A stretch of 39,686 bases of DNA from positions 1 through 39,686 of the forward strand of contig CANJQT010000027.1 of assembly GCA_947476475.1 (NCBI GenBank), given 5' to 3'. A model generated the notes under the pieces. It was not told the origin of the DNA. It did not search any database and was given only the letters and a program-made list of their open reading frames with translations. The DNA is from Paracoccaceae bacterium (GTDB lineage: Bacteria > Pseudomonadota > Alphaproteobacteria > Rhodobacterales > Rhodobacteraceae). Made by a program: the position numbers and the translations under genes. This document shows, in pieces, positions 24,284-32,370 of this stretch. How positions within the stretch are numbered: position 1 is the stretch's first letter; every line of letters starts with the position of its first letter.

Positions 24284-25195
24284 TCAGAACTGATAGCGGC
24301 GCATGCGCGTCTGGATGGCAAAAAGATAAAGGCAGACACCGATCAGGATGATCACGAACATCGCGGTGGCAATGGCCGAGCCCATGTGCGGATCGCCCAA
24401 TTGCAGCTGAAAGCCGAAGAAGGTGCGATAGAGGAAAGTGCCCAGAAGATCGGTCGAGAAATTCGGCCCGGCGAGGGCCCCTTGGGCCGAATAGATCAGA
24501 TCGAACGCGTTGAAATTGCCGACGAAGGTCAGGATCGAAATGATGCCGATCGACGGCAGGATCAAGGGCAGCTTGATCTTCCAGAAGGCCTGCCAGCCGG
24601 TCAGCCCGTCAATCTCGCCCGCCTCGAGGATCTCTTCGGGGATCGACAGAAGGGCAGCGTAGATCAGCATCATCGGAATGCCGACAAACTGCCAGACCGA
24701 GATCAGCGCCAGCGTGGTCAGCGCATATTCTTCTTTGCCAAGCCATGGCGCGAAAAGTGATTTCAGCCCCACCATGTCAAGCATCGAAGGCGCAATCCCC
24801 CAGATCGGCGACAGGATCAGTTTCCATGCGAAACCGACGATCACGAAGGACAGGACCGTCGGAATGAAGATCGCGGACCGGTAGAGCGCGGCAAACCGTA
24901 GCCGCGGATGCGACAGGATCGCGGCAAGCAATACCCCAAGCGGGTTTTGCACCAGCATATGCACGACAAAGAACCAGATGTTGTTCCCAAGCGCATTCCA
25001 GAATGGCCTGGACCAGTTCGGGTCGCCAAGAAGCGTCCGGAAATTCTTAAGCCCGGCAAAATGTCGGCCTGCCTCATCGGTCGTATAAAGTGCCAGCAGC
25101 AAAGTATTGAACAGGGGCCAGATCATTACTGCCGTGTAAACGATGACCGCCGGGGCCAGAAACACCACGATATGCGTGCGCGGTCGCGATGCCAT
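24284..25195 (-). CDS. CUT1 sugar ABC permease (MalF-like)
   Basis: Inner-membrane permease, 303 residues. The first helix is IVVFLAPAVIVYTAVMIWPLFNTLLLAL, split around residue 10-38, followed by a short periplasmic stretch, then IWFFVVHMLVQNPLGVLLAAIL and the core. The EAA loop is EILEAGEIDGLTGWQAFWKIKLPLILPSI, spread over residues about 190-220. It pairs with the following MalG-like subunit. The upstream gap to the binding-protein gene holds a hairpin repeat, which may reduce permease expression relative to the binding protein. Confidence 0.9.
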   Translation of the reverse strand: MASRPRTHIVVFLAPAVIVYTAVMIWPLFNTLLLALYTTDEAGRHFAGLKNFRTLLGDPNWSRPFWNALGNNIWFFVVHMLVQNPLGVLLAAILSHPRLRFAALYRSAIFIPTVLSFVIVGFAWKLILSPIWGIAPSMLDMVGLKSLFAPWLGKEEYALTTLALISVWQFVGIPMMLIYAALLSIPEEILEAGEIDGLTGWQAFWKIKLPLILPSIGIISILTFVGNFNAFDLIYSAQGALAGPNFSTDLLGTFLYRTFFGFQLQLGDPHMGSAIATAMFVIILIGVCLYLFAIQTRMRRYQF

Positions 25196-25212
25196 TCCGG
25201 CCTCCTATGCTT

Positions 25213-25266
25213 TCGTTTTGGTCGAAATATCCTCGGGCGGGGGCGGGGGGCAGACAGCCCCCCGCC
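25213..25266 (-). repeat. Intergenic hairpin repeat, divergent copy on minus strand
   Basis: On the minus strand a perfect 10-bp stem (GGCGGGGGGC / GCCCCCCGCC at 25242-25266) precedes CCCCGCCCGAGGATATTT and an A-rich tail. The order (G/C hairpin, C-rich stretch, GGATATTT, A/G tail) matches the copies at 5271 and 7630. A second hairpin, GGGCGC-AAAA-GCGCCC, lies beside it at 25273-25288, 5 bases after the binding-protein stop. Confidence 0.65.
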
Positions 25267-25292
25267 TTGGTCGGGCGCAAAAGCGCCCAACA

Positions 25293-26546
25293 TCAGTTGG
25301 CGGGTTTGTACCAGCTTTCCAGTCCAGCCTGCAGCCGCTTGCCTGCATCTTCCGGCGTCTCGGTGCCCTTGATCACGTTGACTGACGCGGTCCAGGTTTC
25401 GTTTTCAAGGTTCGGCGTGCCGCGAGACAGGATCTGATAGGTCGAGCGGATCGTCGATTGGCACTTGTCGCGCCAGCTGACGAATTCCTGGGCCAGCGGA
25501 TCCTGCATCTTCACCGGCGTCGAATTGAGCGAGAAGAAGCCGGGCAGGGCGTTGGCATAGAGATCAGCAAATTCGGCCGAACCCACCCATTCCAGGAATT
25601 GCTTCGCTTCATCGGGGTGAGCAGACGCCGCATTCAGGCCCATGCCGATGTCGGTATGGTCGGAAATATAGCATTCATCCCCAGCATTGGCGACCGGCGG
25701 CGCGAAGGCGCCCATCTTGAACTGCGCCTGGGTGTTGAAGCCCGAGATTTCCCACGACCCGGCCGGGTAGATCGCCGCACGGCCCAAAGTGAACAGGTTC
25801 TGGCTGTCGGGATAGGTTTGGGCCTCAAAGCCGTCACCCAGATAGTCTTTCCATTTTGCCAGTTGGCGGTAGGGGGCGACCCACTGTTCGTCCGTCAGTT
25901 TCTGGGTGCCGTTGATCAGTGCCAGACGGCCTTCTTCGCCCTTCCAGTAGTTCGGACCGATGTTGTTGTAGCCCATCGTCGCGGCTTCCCATTGGTCGTT
26001 GGTGCCCATCGCCATCGGGATATAGGTGCCATCGGCCTTGATCTTGTCGAGCGCCGAAAAGAACTCTGCCTCGGTCGTCGGCACGCTGATGCCAAGGGCA
26101 TCGAAGGCATCCTTGTTGTAGATGAAGCCGTGGATGACCGATGCCATCGGCACGCAGAAGGTTGCGGCGCCGTCATCGGTCTGCCAGGCCGATTTGGCCA
26201 CATCCGAAAAGTTGGCCATTGCCGCAAGGCCGGTCAGATCAGCAAGCTGGCCCTTGGTGTAAAGCGCTAGGGATGCGTCGAACGGGCGGCAGGTGACCAG
26301 ATCGCCTGCCGAGCCAGCATCAAGTTTGGAATTCAGTGCGGCGTTATAGTCGGCGGGGGCCGAAGGGGTGAAGCTGACCTTGATGCCCGGATGGCTGGCC
26401 TCGAAGGCCGGAATGATCTTGTCTTGCCAGATGGCAAGGTCGTCATTGCGCCAGCTTTCGATGGTCAAGGTAACGTCTTCAGCCCAGACGGCTCCGCCAA
26501 GGAAAGTTGACACCAGCAGATAGCCGGTCAGCCGCGAGATTTTCAT
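25293..26546 (-). CDS. Sugar-binding protein of CUT1 ABC importer
   Basis: Family 1 extracellular solute-binding protein, 417 residues. The signal peptide MKISRLTGYLLVSTFLGGAVWA is probably cleaved before EDVTL. The mature protein starts LTIESWRNDDLAIWQDKIIPAFEASHPGIKV, spread over residues 25-58, a standard opening for this family. Aromatic-rich segments (GTNDQWEAATMGYNN, YPAGSWEI) are in the usual sugar-contact regions. GGGAGAAAGACA lies directly before the ATG. It follows murQ by 34 bases. The neighbouring murein-sugar enzymes point to MurNAc, GlcNAc or a disaccharide as ligand; that is inference. Confidence 0.9.
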   Translation of the reverse strand: MKISRLTGYLLVSTFLGGAVWAEDVTLTIESWRNDDLAIWQDKIIPAFEASHPGIKVSFTPSAPADYNAALNSKLDAGSAGDLVTCRPFDASLALYTKGQLADLTGLAAMANFSDVAKSAWQTDDGAATFCVPMASVIHGFIYNKDAFDALGISVPTTEAEFFSALDKIKADGTYIPMAMGTNDQWEAATMGYNNIGPNYWKGEEGRLALINGTQKLTDEQWVAPYRQLAKWKDYLGDGFEAQTYPDSQNLFTLGRAAIYPAGSWEISGFNTQAQFKMGAFAPPVANAGDECYISDHTDIGMGLNAASAHPDEAKQFLEWVGSAEFADLYANALPGFFSLNSTPVKMQDPLAQEFVSWRDKCQSTIRSTYQILSRGTPNLENETWTASVNVIKGTETPEDAGKRLQAGLESWYKPAN

Positions 26547-26580
26547 TGTCTTTCTCCCATGTTGATCAGTCAGTTGGTCT

Positions 26581-27489
26581 TTAGTCCCGGGGTTGGTTCC
26601 CGGTCGTTCTCAGCCGCGCGATGGCCGCGCGGAGATTTCCATCCGTTTCGCGCAACAGCGCTTCCGCCTGTGGCTGCTGAAGCCCAAGGGCGATCAGCAC
26701 GGCGGGTTTCACGGCGCCCGCAGCCTGGGCAAGGCTTGCAGTGGCACGCGCGGGGCTGGTGCAGGCGATCCGCGCGACAATGGCCGCAGCGCGGTCGCGC
26801 AGCTTGGCATTGTCGGCGATCAGCCCGACCATCATCCCGTCATGCACCTGCCCCAGCCGGATGCCCATCAGCGTTGACATCATGTTGAGCGCGGCTTTTT
26901 GCGCGGTGGCCGCGCCAAGCCGGGTGGATCCGGCGATGATTTCAGGCGGGGTCGCAAGGCAGATAGCTGTGTCGGACAGATCAAACAGAGCCGCATCGGG
27001 GTTGTTGGCAATGCCAATCACCTGCGCGCCGCGCATCCGGGCGGCGCGCGCCAGGGCAAGCGGATAGGGGGTGGAGCCAGAGGCGGTTATCGCAATGATC
27101 AGATCGCCCGGCAGGACCGTTTCGGCGGCACGTTCGGCCGCCGAAAGATCATCTTCTGTGTCGCCGGGCATATGGGCGTCGGTCGGAATGCCGCCCGCCA
27201 TGCACAGCATGATCCGCGATGCCGGAATTCCGAAGGTGCCGCCCAGTTCCGCCGCATCGGCCAGCGCCATCAGCGCCGAAGACCCGGCGCCGCAATAGAT
27301 CAGGCGGTGGCCCGCACGTATGGTTTGCGCCATGCGCTGCGCTGCTTCGCCTATTGCCGGGATCGCCGGTTCAACCGCCCGTAGCGCGGCGCGCTGACCA
27401 GCCAGAAGGGCCGCCAGAACCTCGTGGTCGGGCCTGGCATCAATGCCGTCAGCGTCCGGATGGAGCGTTTCGGTCAAGCGTGGCAGCAT
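26581..27489 (-). CDS. murQ: N-acetylmuramic acid 6-phosphate etherase
   Basis: SIS-domain lyase that splits the lactyl ether of MurNAc-6-P to GlcNAc-6-P and D-lactate; 302 residues against 298 in E. coli. The sequence follows E. coli MurQ throughout: RLIYCGAGSSALMALADAAELGGTFGIP with the Glu matching MurQ Glu83, GDTEDD with the Glu matching Glu114, ITASGSTPYPLA in the phosphate-binding loop, and GSTRLGAATAQKAALNMMST. The usual GTSGRLG becomes GSSALMA here, a difference in an otherwise conserved loop. It is the first gene of the leftward operon, 22 bases from an operator-like box. Substrate from outside (via the ABC importer and kinase) or from wall recycling are both possible. Confidence 0.88.
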   Translation of the reverse strand: MLPRLTETLHPDADGIDARPDHEVLAALLAGQRAALRAVEPAIPAIGEAAQRMAQTIRAGHRLIYCGAGSSALMALADAAELGGTFGIPASRIMLCMAGGIPTDAHMPGDTEDDLSAAERAAETVLPGDLIIAITASGSTPYPLALARAARMRGAQVIGIANNPDAALFDLSDTAICLATPPEIIAGSTRLGAATAQKAALNMMSTLMGIRLGQVHDGMMVGLIADNAKLRDRAAAIVARIACTSPARATASLAQAAGAVKPAVLIALGLQQPQAEALLRETDGNLRAAIARLRTTGNQPRD

Positions 27490-27511
27490 GCGAATCCCCC
27501 TTTGAACGTTA

Positions 27512-27535
27512 AGATACCTTTCTAATACCTTTTAG
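27512..27535 (-). promoter_or_regulatory. Operator-like box A, before murQ
   Basis: Read on the plus strand, this 24-base box consists of two 11-bp units, GATACCTTTCT and AATACCTTTTA. It matches the reverse complement of box B in 21 of 24 positions. It lies 22 bases upstream of the murQ start and is a probable site for the locus regulator. Confidence 0.65.
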
Positions 27536-27618
27536 ACAAGTATTGATTGCGCTACGCGTTTTGCGCCCTATTTGCCCGGAAATCCCACTATATTTCGGTG
27601 AAAAGGCTTTGCAATTTG

Positions 27619-27642
27619 CTTATAGGTATTATAAAGGTATCT
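27619..27642 (+). promoter_or_regulatory. Operator-like box B, before sugar kinase
   Basis: Inverted copy of box A (reverse complement units GATACCTTTAT and AATACCTATAA). It ends two bases before the kinase ATG and covers its AAAGG ribosome binding site, so a bound protein would block elongation or initiation. The two boxes face each other across about 83 bp of promoter DNA. Confidence 0.65.
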
Positions 27643-27644
27643 AC

Positions 27645-28517
27645 ATGAAGGCTTGCAGATACAGAATTGGCGTTGATGGTGGCGGCACCTCGTGTCGGGC
27701 TGCGCTTGTGATTGCGGCAACTGACGCGCGCTTTGAAAAGACGGGCGGGCCTGCAAATGTTTCGGATTTTCCCGGCGCCCTTGCGCGGATTTTCGACGTG
27801 CTGCGCGGGTTGCTGGCGGACGCCGGGGTGGGGCGGTCAGAACTGGCGCAGGCTTCGATTCATCTTGGACTGGCGGGGGTGACCGGGCCGGTGATGGCTG
27901 AGCGCGTGCGCGCGGCTATTGCAGCCGACCTGCCCTTTGACCGCATTACGGTGACAGGCGACAATGTGACGATGATCACCGGGGCGCTTGGCGGGCGTGA
28001 TGGGGCGGTGGCGGCGATCGGAACCGGATCTTTCGTGGGCGTCCGGCGGCAGGATCAGGTGACCACCGTGGGTGGGCGGGGGTTCTTGCTGGGTGATCAG
28101 GCGTCCGGCGGCTGGTTGGGCAAGCGGCTTCTTGAGGAATTGATGCTGGCCTACGACGGGGTGCGCCCGCACAGCGACCTTAGCCGTGCGGTGCTGGCCA
28201 GGCACGGTGGCGTGGCCGAGGTGATTGCATTCGCCGTGGATGCCCGTCCCGCCGATTTTGCAGCCCTTGCCCCGGAGGTGATTTCCGCAGCCAAGGCCGG
28301 TGATCCGCTGGCCTGTTCGTTGATCGAGGAAGGCGCGCGTTATATCGGTGCGGCACTTCAGGCGCTGCACTGGCGAGCGGACGAGGCGCTGTGCCTGACC
28401 GGCGGGTTGGGGCCGGCCTATGCCGAAGTGCTGCCGGCCGCGCTGCGCAAGAGCCTTGTGCCTCCGGCCGGCAGTGCGCTGGATGGTGCCATGGCCCTTG
28501 CGGCGGAGGGCCTTTGA
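27645..28517 (+). CDS. BadF/BadG-type amino-sugar kinase (MurK/NagK-like)
   Basis: ASKHA-fold ATPase of 290 residues. The phosphate-1 loop is GVDGGGTSCRAAL at the N-terminus, a middle GDNVTM and IGTGSFVG form phosphate-2, and the adenosine segment is LTGGLGPAYAEVLP near the end. Members include human N-acetylglucosamine kinase and Clostridium MurK, which phosphorylates MurNAc and GlcNAc. I start at ATG 27645, directly after box B; the frame is open upstream, but those residues come from the promoter region. With ABC import giving free sugar, a kinase is needed before MurQ or NagA can act, and this gene fits that step. The exact sugar is inference. Confidence 0.85.
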   Translation: MKACRYRIGVDGGGTSCRAALVIAATDARFEKTGGPANVSDFPGALARIFDVLRGLLADAGVGRSELAQASIHLGLAGVTGPVMAERVRAAIAADLPFDRITVTGDNVTMITGALGGRDGAVAAIGTGSFVGVRRQDQVTTVGGRGFLLGDQASGGWLGKRLLEELMLAYDGVRPHSDLSRAVLARHGGVAEVIAFAVDARPADFAALAPEVISAAKAGDPLACSLIEEGARYIGAALQALHWRADEALCLTGGLGPAYAEVLPAALRKSLVPPAGSALDGAMALAAEGL

Positions 28518-28519
28518 TC

Positions 28520-29284
28520 ATGAACGTCACCGAATTCCTGTTGCCCGAAGGCTGGCTGACCGAGGATGGCGGCCCGTTATATGTGCAATTGCGCAAGAGG
28601 ATCGAAACTGGCATCGCTTCGGGTTTTCTGGCGCCGGACATGCCGATCCCGCCGGAACGCGAGATCGCCAGCCTGACCGGCCTTTCACGCGTGACGGTGC
28701 GCAAGGCCATCGCCGAACTGGTCGAAAAGCAGTTGATCGTGCAAAAACAGGGGTCGGGGTCGTCGGTTGCCCCGGCCAAGCCGCGCGTCGAACAATCGCT
28801 TTCGCGGCTGACCTCTTTCACCGAAGACATGGCGCGGCGCGGGTTCAAATCGGATATCCGCTGGCTGGAGCGGGGTTTCTTCCTGCCCTCGCCGGACGAA
28901 ATTCTGACCCTAGGGCTTGGGGCCGGGGATCAGGTGGCGCGGCTGGCGCGGCTGCGGCTGGCAGATGGCCGTCCGATGGCGATTGAGCGCGCGGCTTTGC
29001 CACCCGATGTGCTGCCCAATCCGCTGGTGGTGACGGAATCGCTTTATGCAGTGCTTGAGCAAAGCGGCATGCGCCCGGTACGGGCGATGCAGAAGATTTC
29101 AGCGATCAACCTGTCGGCCGAGGACAGTGCGCTTTTGGAAGTGCGCCCGCAGGCGGCGGGCCTGCGGATCGAGCGGATCGGTTATCTGGAAGGCGGGCGG
29201 GTGATCGAACTGACCCGATCAATCTATCGCGGTGATGCTTATGATTTTGTGGCCGAACTGCGGTTTGCGCAGGCGCGCGGCTGA
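28520..29284 (+). CDS. GntR/HutC-family regulator of amino-sugar genes
   Basis: A 254-residue transcription factor. The N-terminal winged helix has GPLYVQLRKRIETGI, PPEREIASLTGLSRVTVRKAIAELVEKQLI, broken over residues about 20-75. The C-terminal UTRA effector domain begins at SLSRLTSFTEDMARRG and contains ARLRLADGRPMAIERAALP. NagR/YvoA/DasR regulators of this class bind GlcN-6-P or GlcNAc-6-P. It starts 2 bases after the kinase stop and is followed by NagB-type and NagA genes, so it probably controls both arms of the locus through boxes A and B. Confidence 0.9.
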   Translation: MNVTEFLLPEGWLTEDGGPLYVQLRKRIETGIASGFLAPDMPIPPEREIASLTGLSRVTVRKAIAELVEKQLIVQKQGSGSSVAPAKPRVEQSLSRLTSFTEDMARRGFKSDIRWLERGFFLPSPDEILTLGLGAGDQVARLARLRLADGRPMAIERAALPPDVLPNPLVVTESLYAVLEQSGMRPVRAMQKISAINLSAEDSALLEVRPQAAGLRIERIGYLEGGRVIELTRSIYRGDAYDFVAELRFAQARG

Positions 29285-29301
29285 CGATGAAGGGACAAGA
29301 G

Positions 29302-30348
29302 ATGACCGCTGGGGATATGGCCCGACCGCAAAGCCAGATGCGGACCGAAATCGAGGAGATTCCGGCAGCCGTTGAACGGCTTTTGACCGGGGGCGCTGCT
29401 GCGATCCGGGCTGCGGCAGTTGCGGCGCGCGCTTGCGATCCGTTGTTCGTGGCAACCGTGGCGCGCGGGTCGTCGGACCATGCGGCGACCTATCTGAAAT
29501 ATGCGGCCGAACTGACGCTGGGCTTGCCGGTGGCATCGCTCGGGCCCTCGGTGGCGTCGATCTATGGGGCGAAGCTGAAACTGGGGCGTGGGCTATGCCT
29601 GTCGATTTCGCAATCCGGCCAAAGCCCGGACATCGTGGAGATGGCGCGTTCAGCGGGCGAGGGGGGCGCGCTGACGCTGGCAGTGACCAACAATGCCGCG
29701 TCGCCTTTGGCTGCGGTCAGCGCGCGGACCATCGACATCCATGCCGGGCCGGAACTGAGCGTTGCCGCGACAAAAACCTTTGTGACCTCGGTTGTGGCGG
29801 TGCTGGCGCTGGTGGCAGAATGGAAAGGCGACGAGGGTCTGCTGGCGGCGATAGGGCGGCTGCCCGCGCATCTGGAGCGCGCGGCACAGATGGACTGGCC
29901 GGAGCTGCGCACAGCCTTGCACGGAACCACATCGCTTTACACATTGGGGCGCGGGCCAGCCTATGCGATCGCGGGCGAGGCTGCGCTGAAGTTCAAGGAA
30001 GTCAGTCAGGTGCATGCGGAATGCTATTCTTCGGCCGAAGTATTGCATGGCCCGGTATCCATCGTGGGCGCAGGCTTTCCGGTGCTGGCCTTTGCCGCGC
30101 GGGACGCGGCGGAAGCCGCGCTGTGCGACATTGCCGACCAGATTGCAGCCAAGGGGGCGCGGGTCTTTGCAACTTCGGACAGGGTGAAAGCCGCCACGCG
30201 GCTTGAATTTGTGGCAACTGGCCATCCGCTGACCGATCCATTGGCGCTGATCGTGTCGTTCTATGCGATGGTGGAACATTTTGCCCGTGACAGCGGCATT
30301 GACCCCGACAAGCCACGCCACCTGCGCAAAGTGACCGAGACAAAATGA
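29302..30348 (+). CDS. SIS-domain glucosamine-6-phosphate deaminase (NagB-II type)
   Basis: Resembles the isomerase half of GlmS, without the glutaminase domain; 348 residues with two SIS domains. The first has VARGSSDHAATYLKY and LSISQSGQSPDIVEM; the second has LGRGPAYAIAGEAALKFKEVSQVHAE, split, and a final KPRHLRKVTET, close to the GlmS C-terminus. Known NagB-II proteins convert GlcN-6-P to fructose-6-P and ammonia. ATG 29302 has AAGGGA 8 bases upstream and is preferred to ATG 29287. It overlaps nagA by 4 bases. AgaS-type isomerases are the alternative; nagA next door favours GlcN-6-P. Confidence 0.85.
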   Translation: MTAGDMARPQSQMRTEIEEIPAAVERLLTGGAAAIRAAAVAARACDPLFVATVARGSSDHAATYLKYAAELTLGLPVASLGPSVASIYGAKLKLGRGLCLSISQSGQSPDIVEMARSAGEGGALTLAVTNNAASPLAAVSARTIDIHAGPELSVAATKTFVTSVVAVLALVAEWKGDEGLLAAIGRLPAHLERAAQMDWPELRTALHGTTSLYTLGRGPAYAIAGEAALKFKEVSQVHAECYSSAEVLHGPVSIVGAGFPVLAFAARDAAEAALCDIADQIAAKGARVFATSDRVKAATRLEFVATGHPLTDPLALIVSFYAMVEHFARDSGIDPDKPRHLRKVTETK

Positions 30349-31517
30349 GCGCGAAAGCCATCACTCGCCCGCCTGTGGAATGGGACAAAGCGCGGCACGG
30401 GCCGGGGGCATATCTGATGCCGGATGCGCTGTTTGACGGACAGGCGTTAAGATCCGGCGCTTGTCTGAGGATTGCCGGGAATCGCGCGTTTCCCTGCGAA
30501 TCCGCCGGTGAAGGCCCGGTCTGGCGGTTGCCCGGCATCCTAAGCCCGGGCTTCATTGATCTGCAGGTGAACGGCGGAGGCGGGGTCTTGTTCAATTCCC
30601 AGCCGACTGCCGAAGGTGCGCTGGCTATCGCGCGCGCGCACCGCACGACCGGCACGACAGCGCTTTTGCCGACCCTGATCACCGATGCCGCCGAGGTGAT
30701 GGAACAGGCCGTCGACGCCGTCGTTCAAACATATGGTTCCGGCGGCATCATCGGCATTCACCTTGAAGGCCCGCACATCAGTGCTGCCCGGCGCGGCACC
30801 CATGCGCTTGGGCATGTGCGCCCGCTGGATGCGCCAACCCTGCGGCAGGTTGACCGGCTGAGGAGCGAAGGTATTTCGGTGATGCTGACCCTTGCGCCCG
30901 AGGCCTGCGCGCCGGGCCAGATTTCGGCGCTGGTCGATCAGGGCGTTGTGGTGGCCATTGGCCATTCCGACGCTACCGCCGATCTGGTGCGGCGCGCACT
31001 GGGCGAGGGCGCGCAGTGTTTCACCCATCTTTTCAACGCCATGTCGCAGATGCAGAACCGCGAGGCGGGCGTCACGGGTGCCGCGATCAATTCGCAGGCC
31101 TATTGTTCCTTCATTTGCGACGGCATCCATGTGGCGCCGGAGATGCTGCAAGTGGCCATCCGGGCGCGACCGGTGCCAGAGCGGATGATTCTGGTGTCGG
31201 ACGCCATGCCAACCGTGGCCGGGCCGGACCGCTTTGATCTTTATGGGCAAACGGTTGTGCTGCGTGACGGGCGGTTGGTGAATGCCGAGGGCGCCTTGGC
31301 GGGTGCCCATGTCACCATGCTGCAATCGGTGCGCAATACGGTCGAGTTGCTGGGGCGTGGGCTGGACGAGGTGTTGCGTATGGCGATTGCCAATCCGGCA
31401 AAGCTGATGGGGCGCAAGGATCTTGCGGATGTCTGGGCGCTGTCGGTCGAAGATATGATCTTGATCGCGAATGACCTGAAGTCATGCACGTTTCCTTTGG
31501 CCGGGGTCAGGGGGTAA
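30345..31517 (+). CDS. nagA: N-acetylglucosamine-6-phosphate deacetylase
   Basis: Amidohydrolase-superfamily enzyme, 390 residues, removing acetate from GlcNAc-6-P. Motifs are SPGFIDLQVNGGGG, HLEGPHIS (metal Glu), AIGHSDATAD (metal His), THLFNAMSQM (second metal His) and LVSDAMPTVAGP (catalytic Asp). The first strand carries DLQVNG instead of the HxH of two-metal amidohydrolases, which is normal for NagA. It is the last gene of the rightward operon and its ATG overlaps the preceding stop (ATGA). Its product feeds the deaminase. No hairpin terminator is obvious after it. Confidence 0.92.
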   Translation: MSAKAITRPPVEWDKARHGPGAYLMPDALFDGQALRSGACLRIAGNRAFPCESAGEGPVWRLPGILSPGFIDLQVNGGGGVLFNSQPTAEGALAIARAHRTTGTTALLPTLITDAAEVMEQAVDAVVQTYGSGGIIGIHLEGPHISAARRGTHALGHVRPLDAPTLRQVDRLRSEGISVMLTLAPEACAPGQISALVDQGVVVAIGHSDATADLVRRALGEGAQCFTHLFNAMSQMQNREAGVTGAAINSQAYCSFICDGIHVAPEMLQVAIRARPVPERMILVSDAMPTVAGPDRFDLYGQTVVLRDGRLVNAEGALAGAHVTMLQSVRNTVELLGRGLDEVLRMAIANPAKLMGRKDLADVWALSVEDMILIANDLKSCTFPLAGVRG

Positions 31518-31681
31518 GTCAGGGTGTCTGGTTATCCGATAATCAGTATTATGTAACTATAATGCCTGTGAAGCGCATATTCCCGCCGGAGTGCCTACAA
31601 AATCCTGATCAGGCACGCCCCTCGTCTTTTCGCACGACGCAAACTGCGCCATAAGCAGTTCGAGCCGCAACGGAGCAAGCC

Positions 31682-32368
31682 ATGACCTTTTCCCGCAGCA
31701 TCAAGATCGCCCCGTCGATCCTGTCGGCAGATTTCGCCAACTTTGGCGCTGAAATCCGTGCGATCGAGGATCAGGGCTGCGACTGGGTGCATGTTGATGT
31801 GATGGACAACCATTTTGTGCCGAACCTGACCTTTGGGCCGCAGTTGTGCAAAGCGATCCGCCCACATATCAGGACCGTGATGGATGTTCATCTGATGATC
31901 GCGCCCGTTGATGCATCGCTTCAGGCCTATGCCGATGCCGGTGCCGATATTCTGACGGCCCATTATGAAGCAGGACCGCATATTCACCGCACACTGCAAG
32001 CCATTCGTGCACTTGGGAAAAAGGCTGGTCTGGCGCTTAATCCCGGCACGCCCGCAGAGGCGGCCGCCGATGTGATGGATATGGTCGACCTGATCTGCGT
32101 GATGACGGTGAACCCCGGCTTCGGTGGTCAGAAATTCATTCACTCGCAGGTGGATAAGGTCAAAAAGCTTAGGTCGATGATTGGTGATCGGCCGATCCAC
32201 ATCGAGATCGACGGCGGCATTACGGCCGAGACCGCTCCGCTGGTCGTGGCTGCAGGCGCGGATGTGCTGGTCGCCGGATCCGGAGTGTTTTCCGGCGGAT
32301 CGGTCATGAAGCCCGAGGTTTATGGCCAGAACATCCGCGCGATCCGCGCAGCGGCCGAAGGTGCGTGA
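31682..32368 (+). CDS. rpe: Ribulose-phosphate 3-epimerase
   Basis: TIM-barrel enzyme, 228 residues, interconverting ribulose-5-P and xylulose-5-P in the pentose phosphate pathway. Motifs are PSILSADFANFG, HVDVMDNHFVPNLTFGP (metal His and catalytic Asp), DVHLMI, VNPGFGGQKFI and DGGI near the second catalytic Asp. ACGGAGCAAGCC lies before the ATG. A TATAAT-like -10 is at 31558-31563. The stop overlaps the region of the thioredoxin-fold gene start, suggesting cotranscription. There are no Calvin-cycle genes nearby, so this is probably the housekeeping copy. Confidence 0.95.
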   Translation: MTFSRSIKIAPSILSADFANFGAEIRAIEDQGCDWVHVDVMDNHFVPNLTFGPQLCKAIRPHIRTVMDVHLMIAPVDASLQAYADAGADILTAHYEAGPHIHRTLQAIRALGKKAGLALNPGTPAEAAADVMDMVDLICVMTVNPGFGGQKFIHSQVDKVKKLRSMIGDRPIHIEIDGGITAETAPLVVAAGADVLVAGSGVFSGGSVMKPEVYGQNIRAIRAAAEGA

Positions 32369-32370
32369 CC

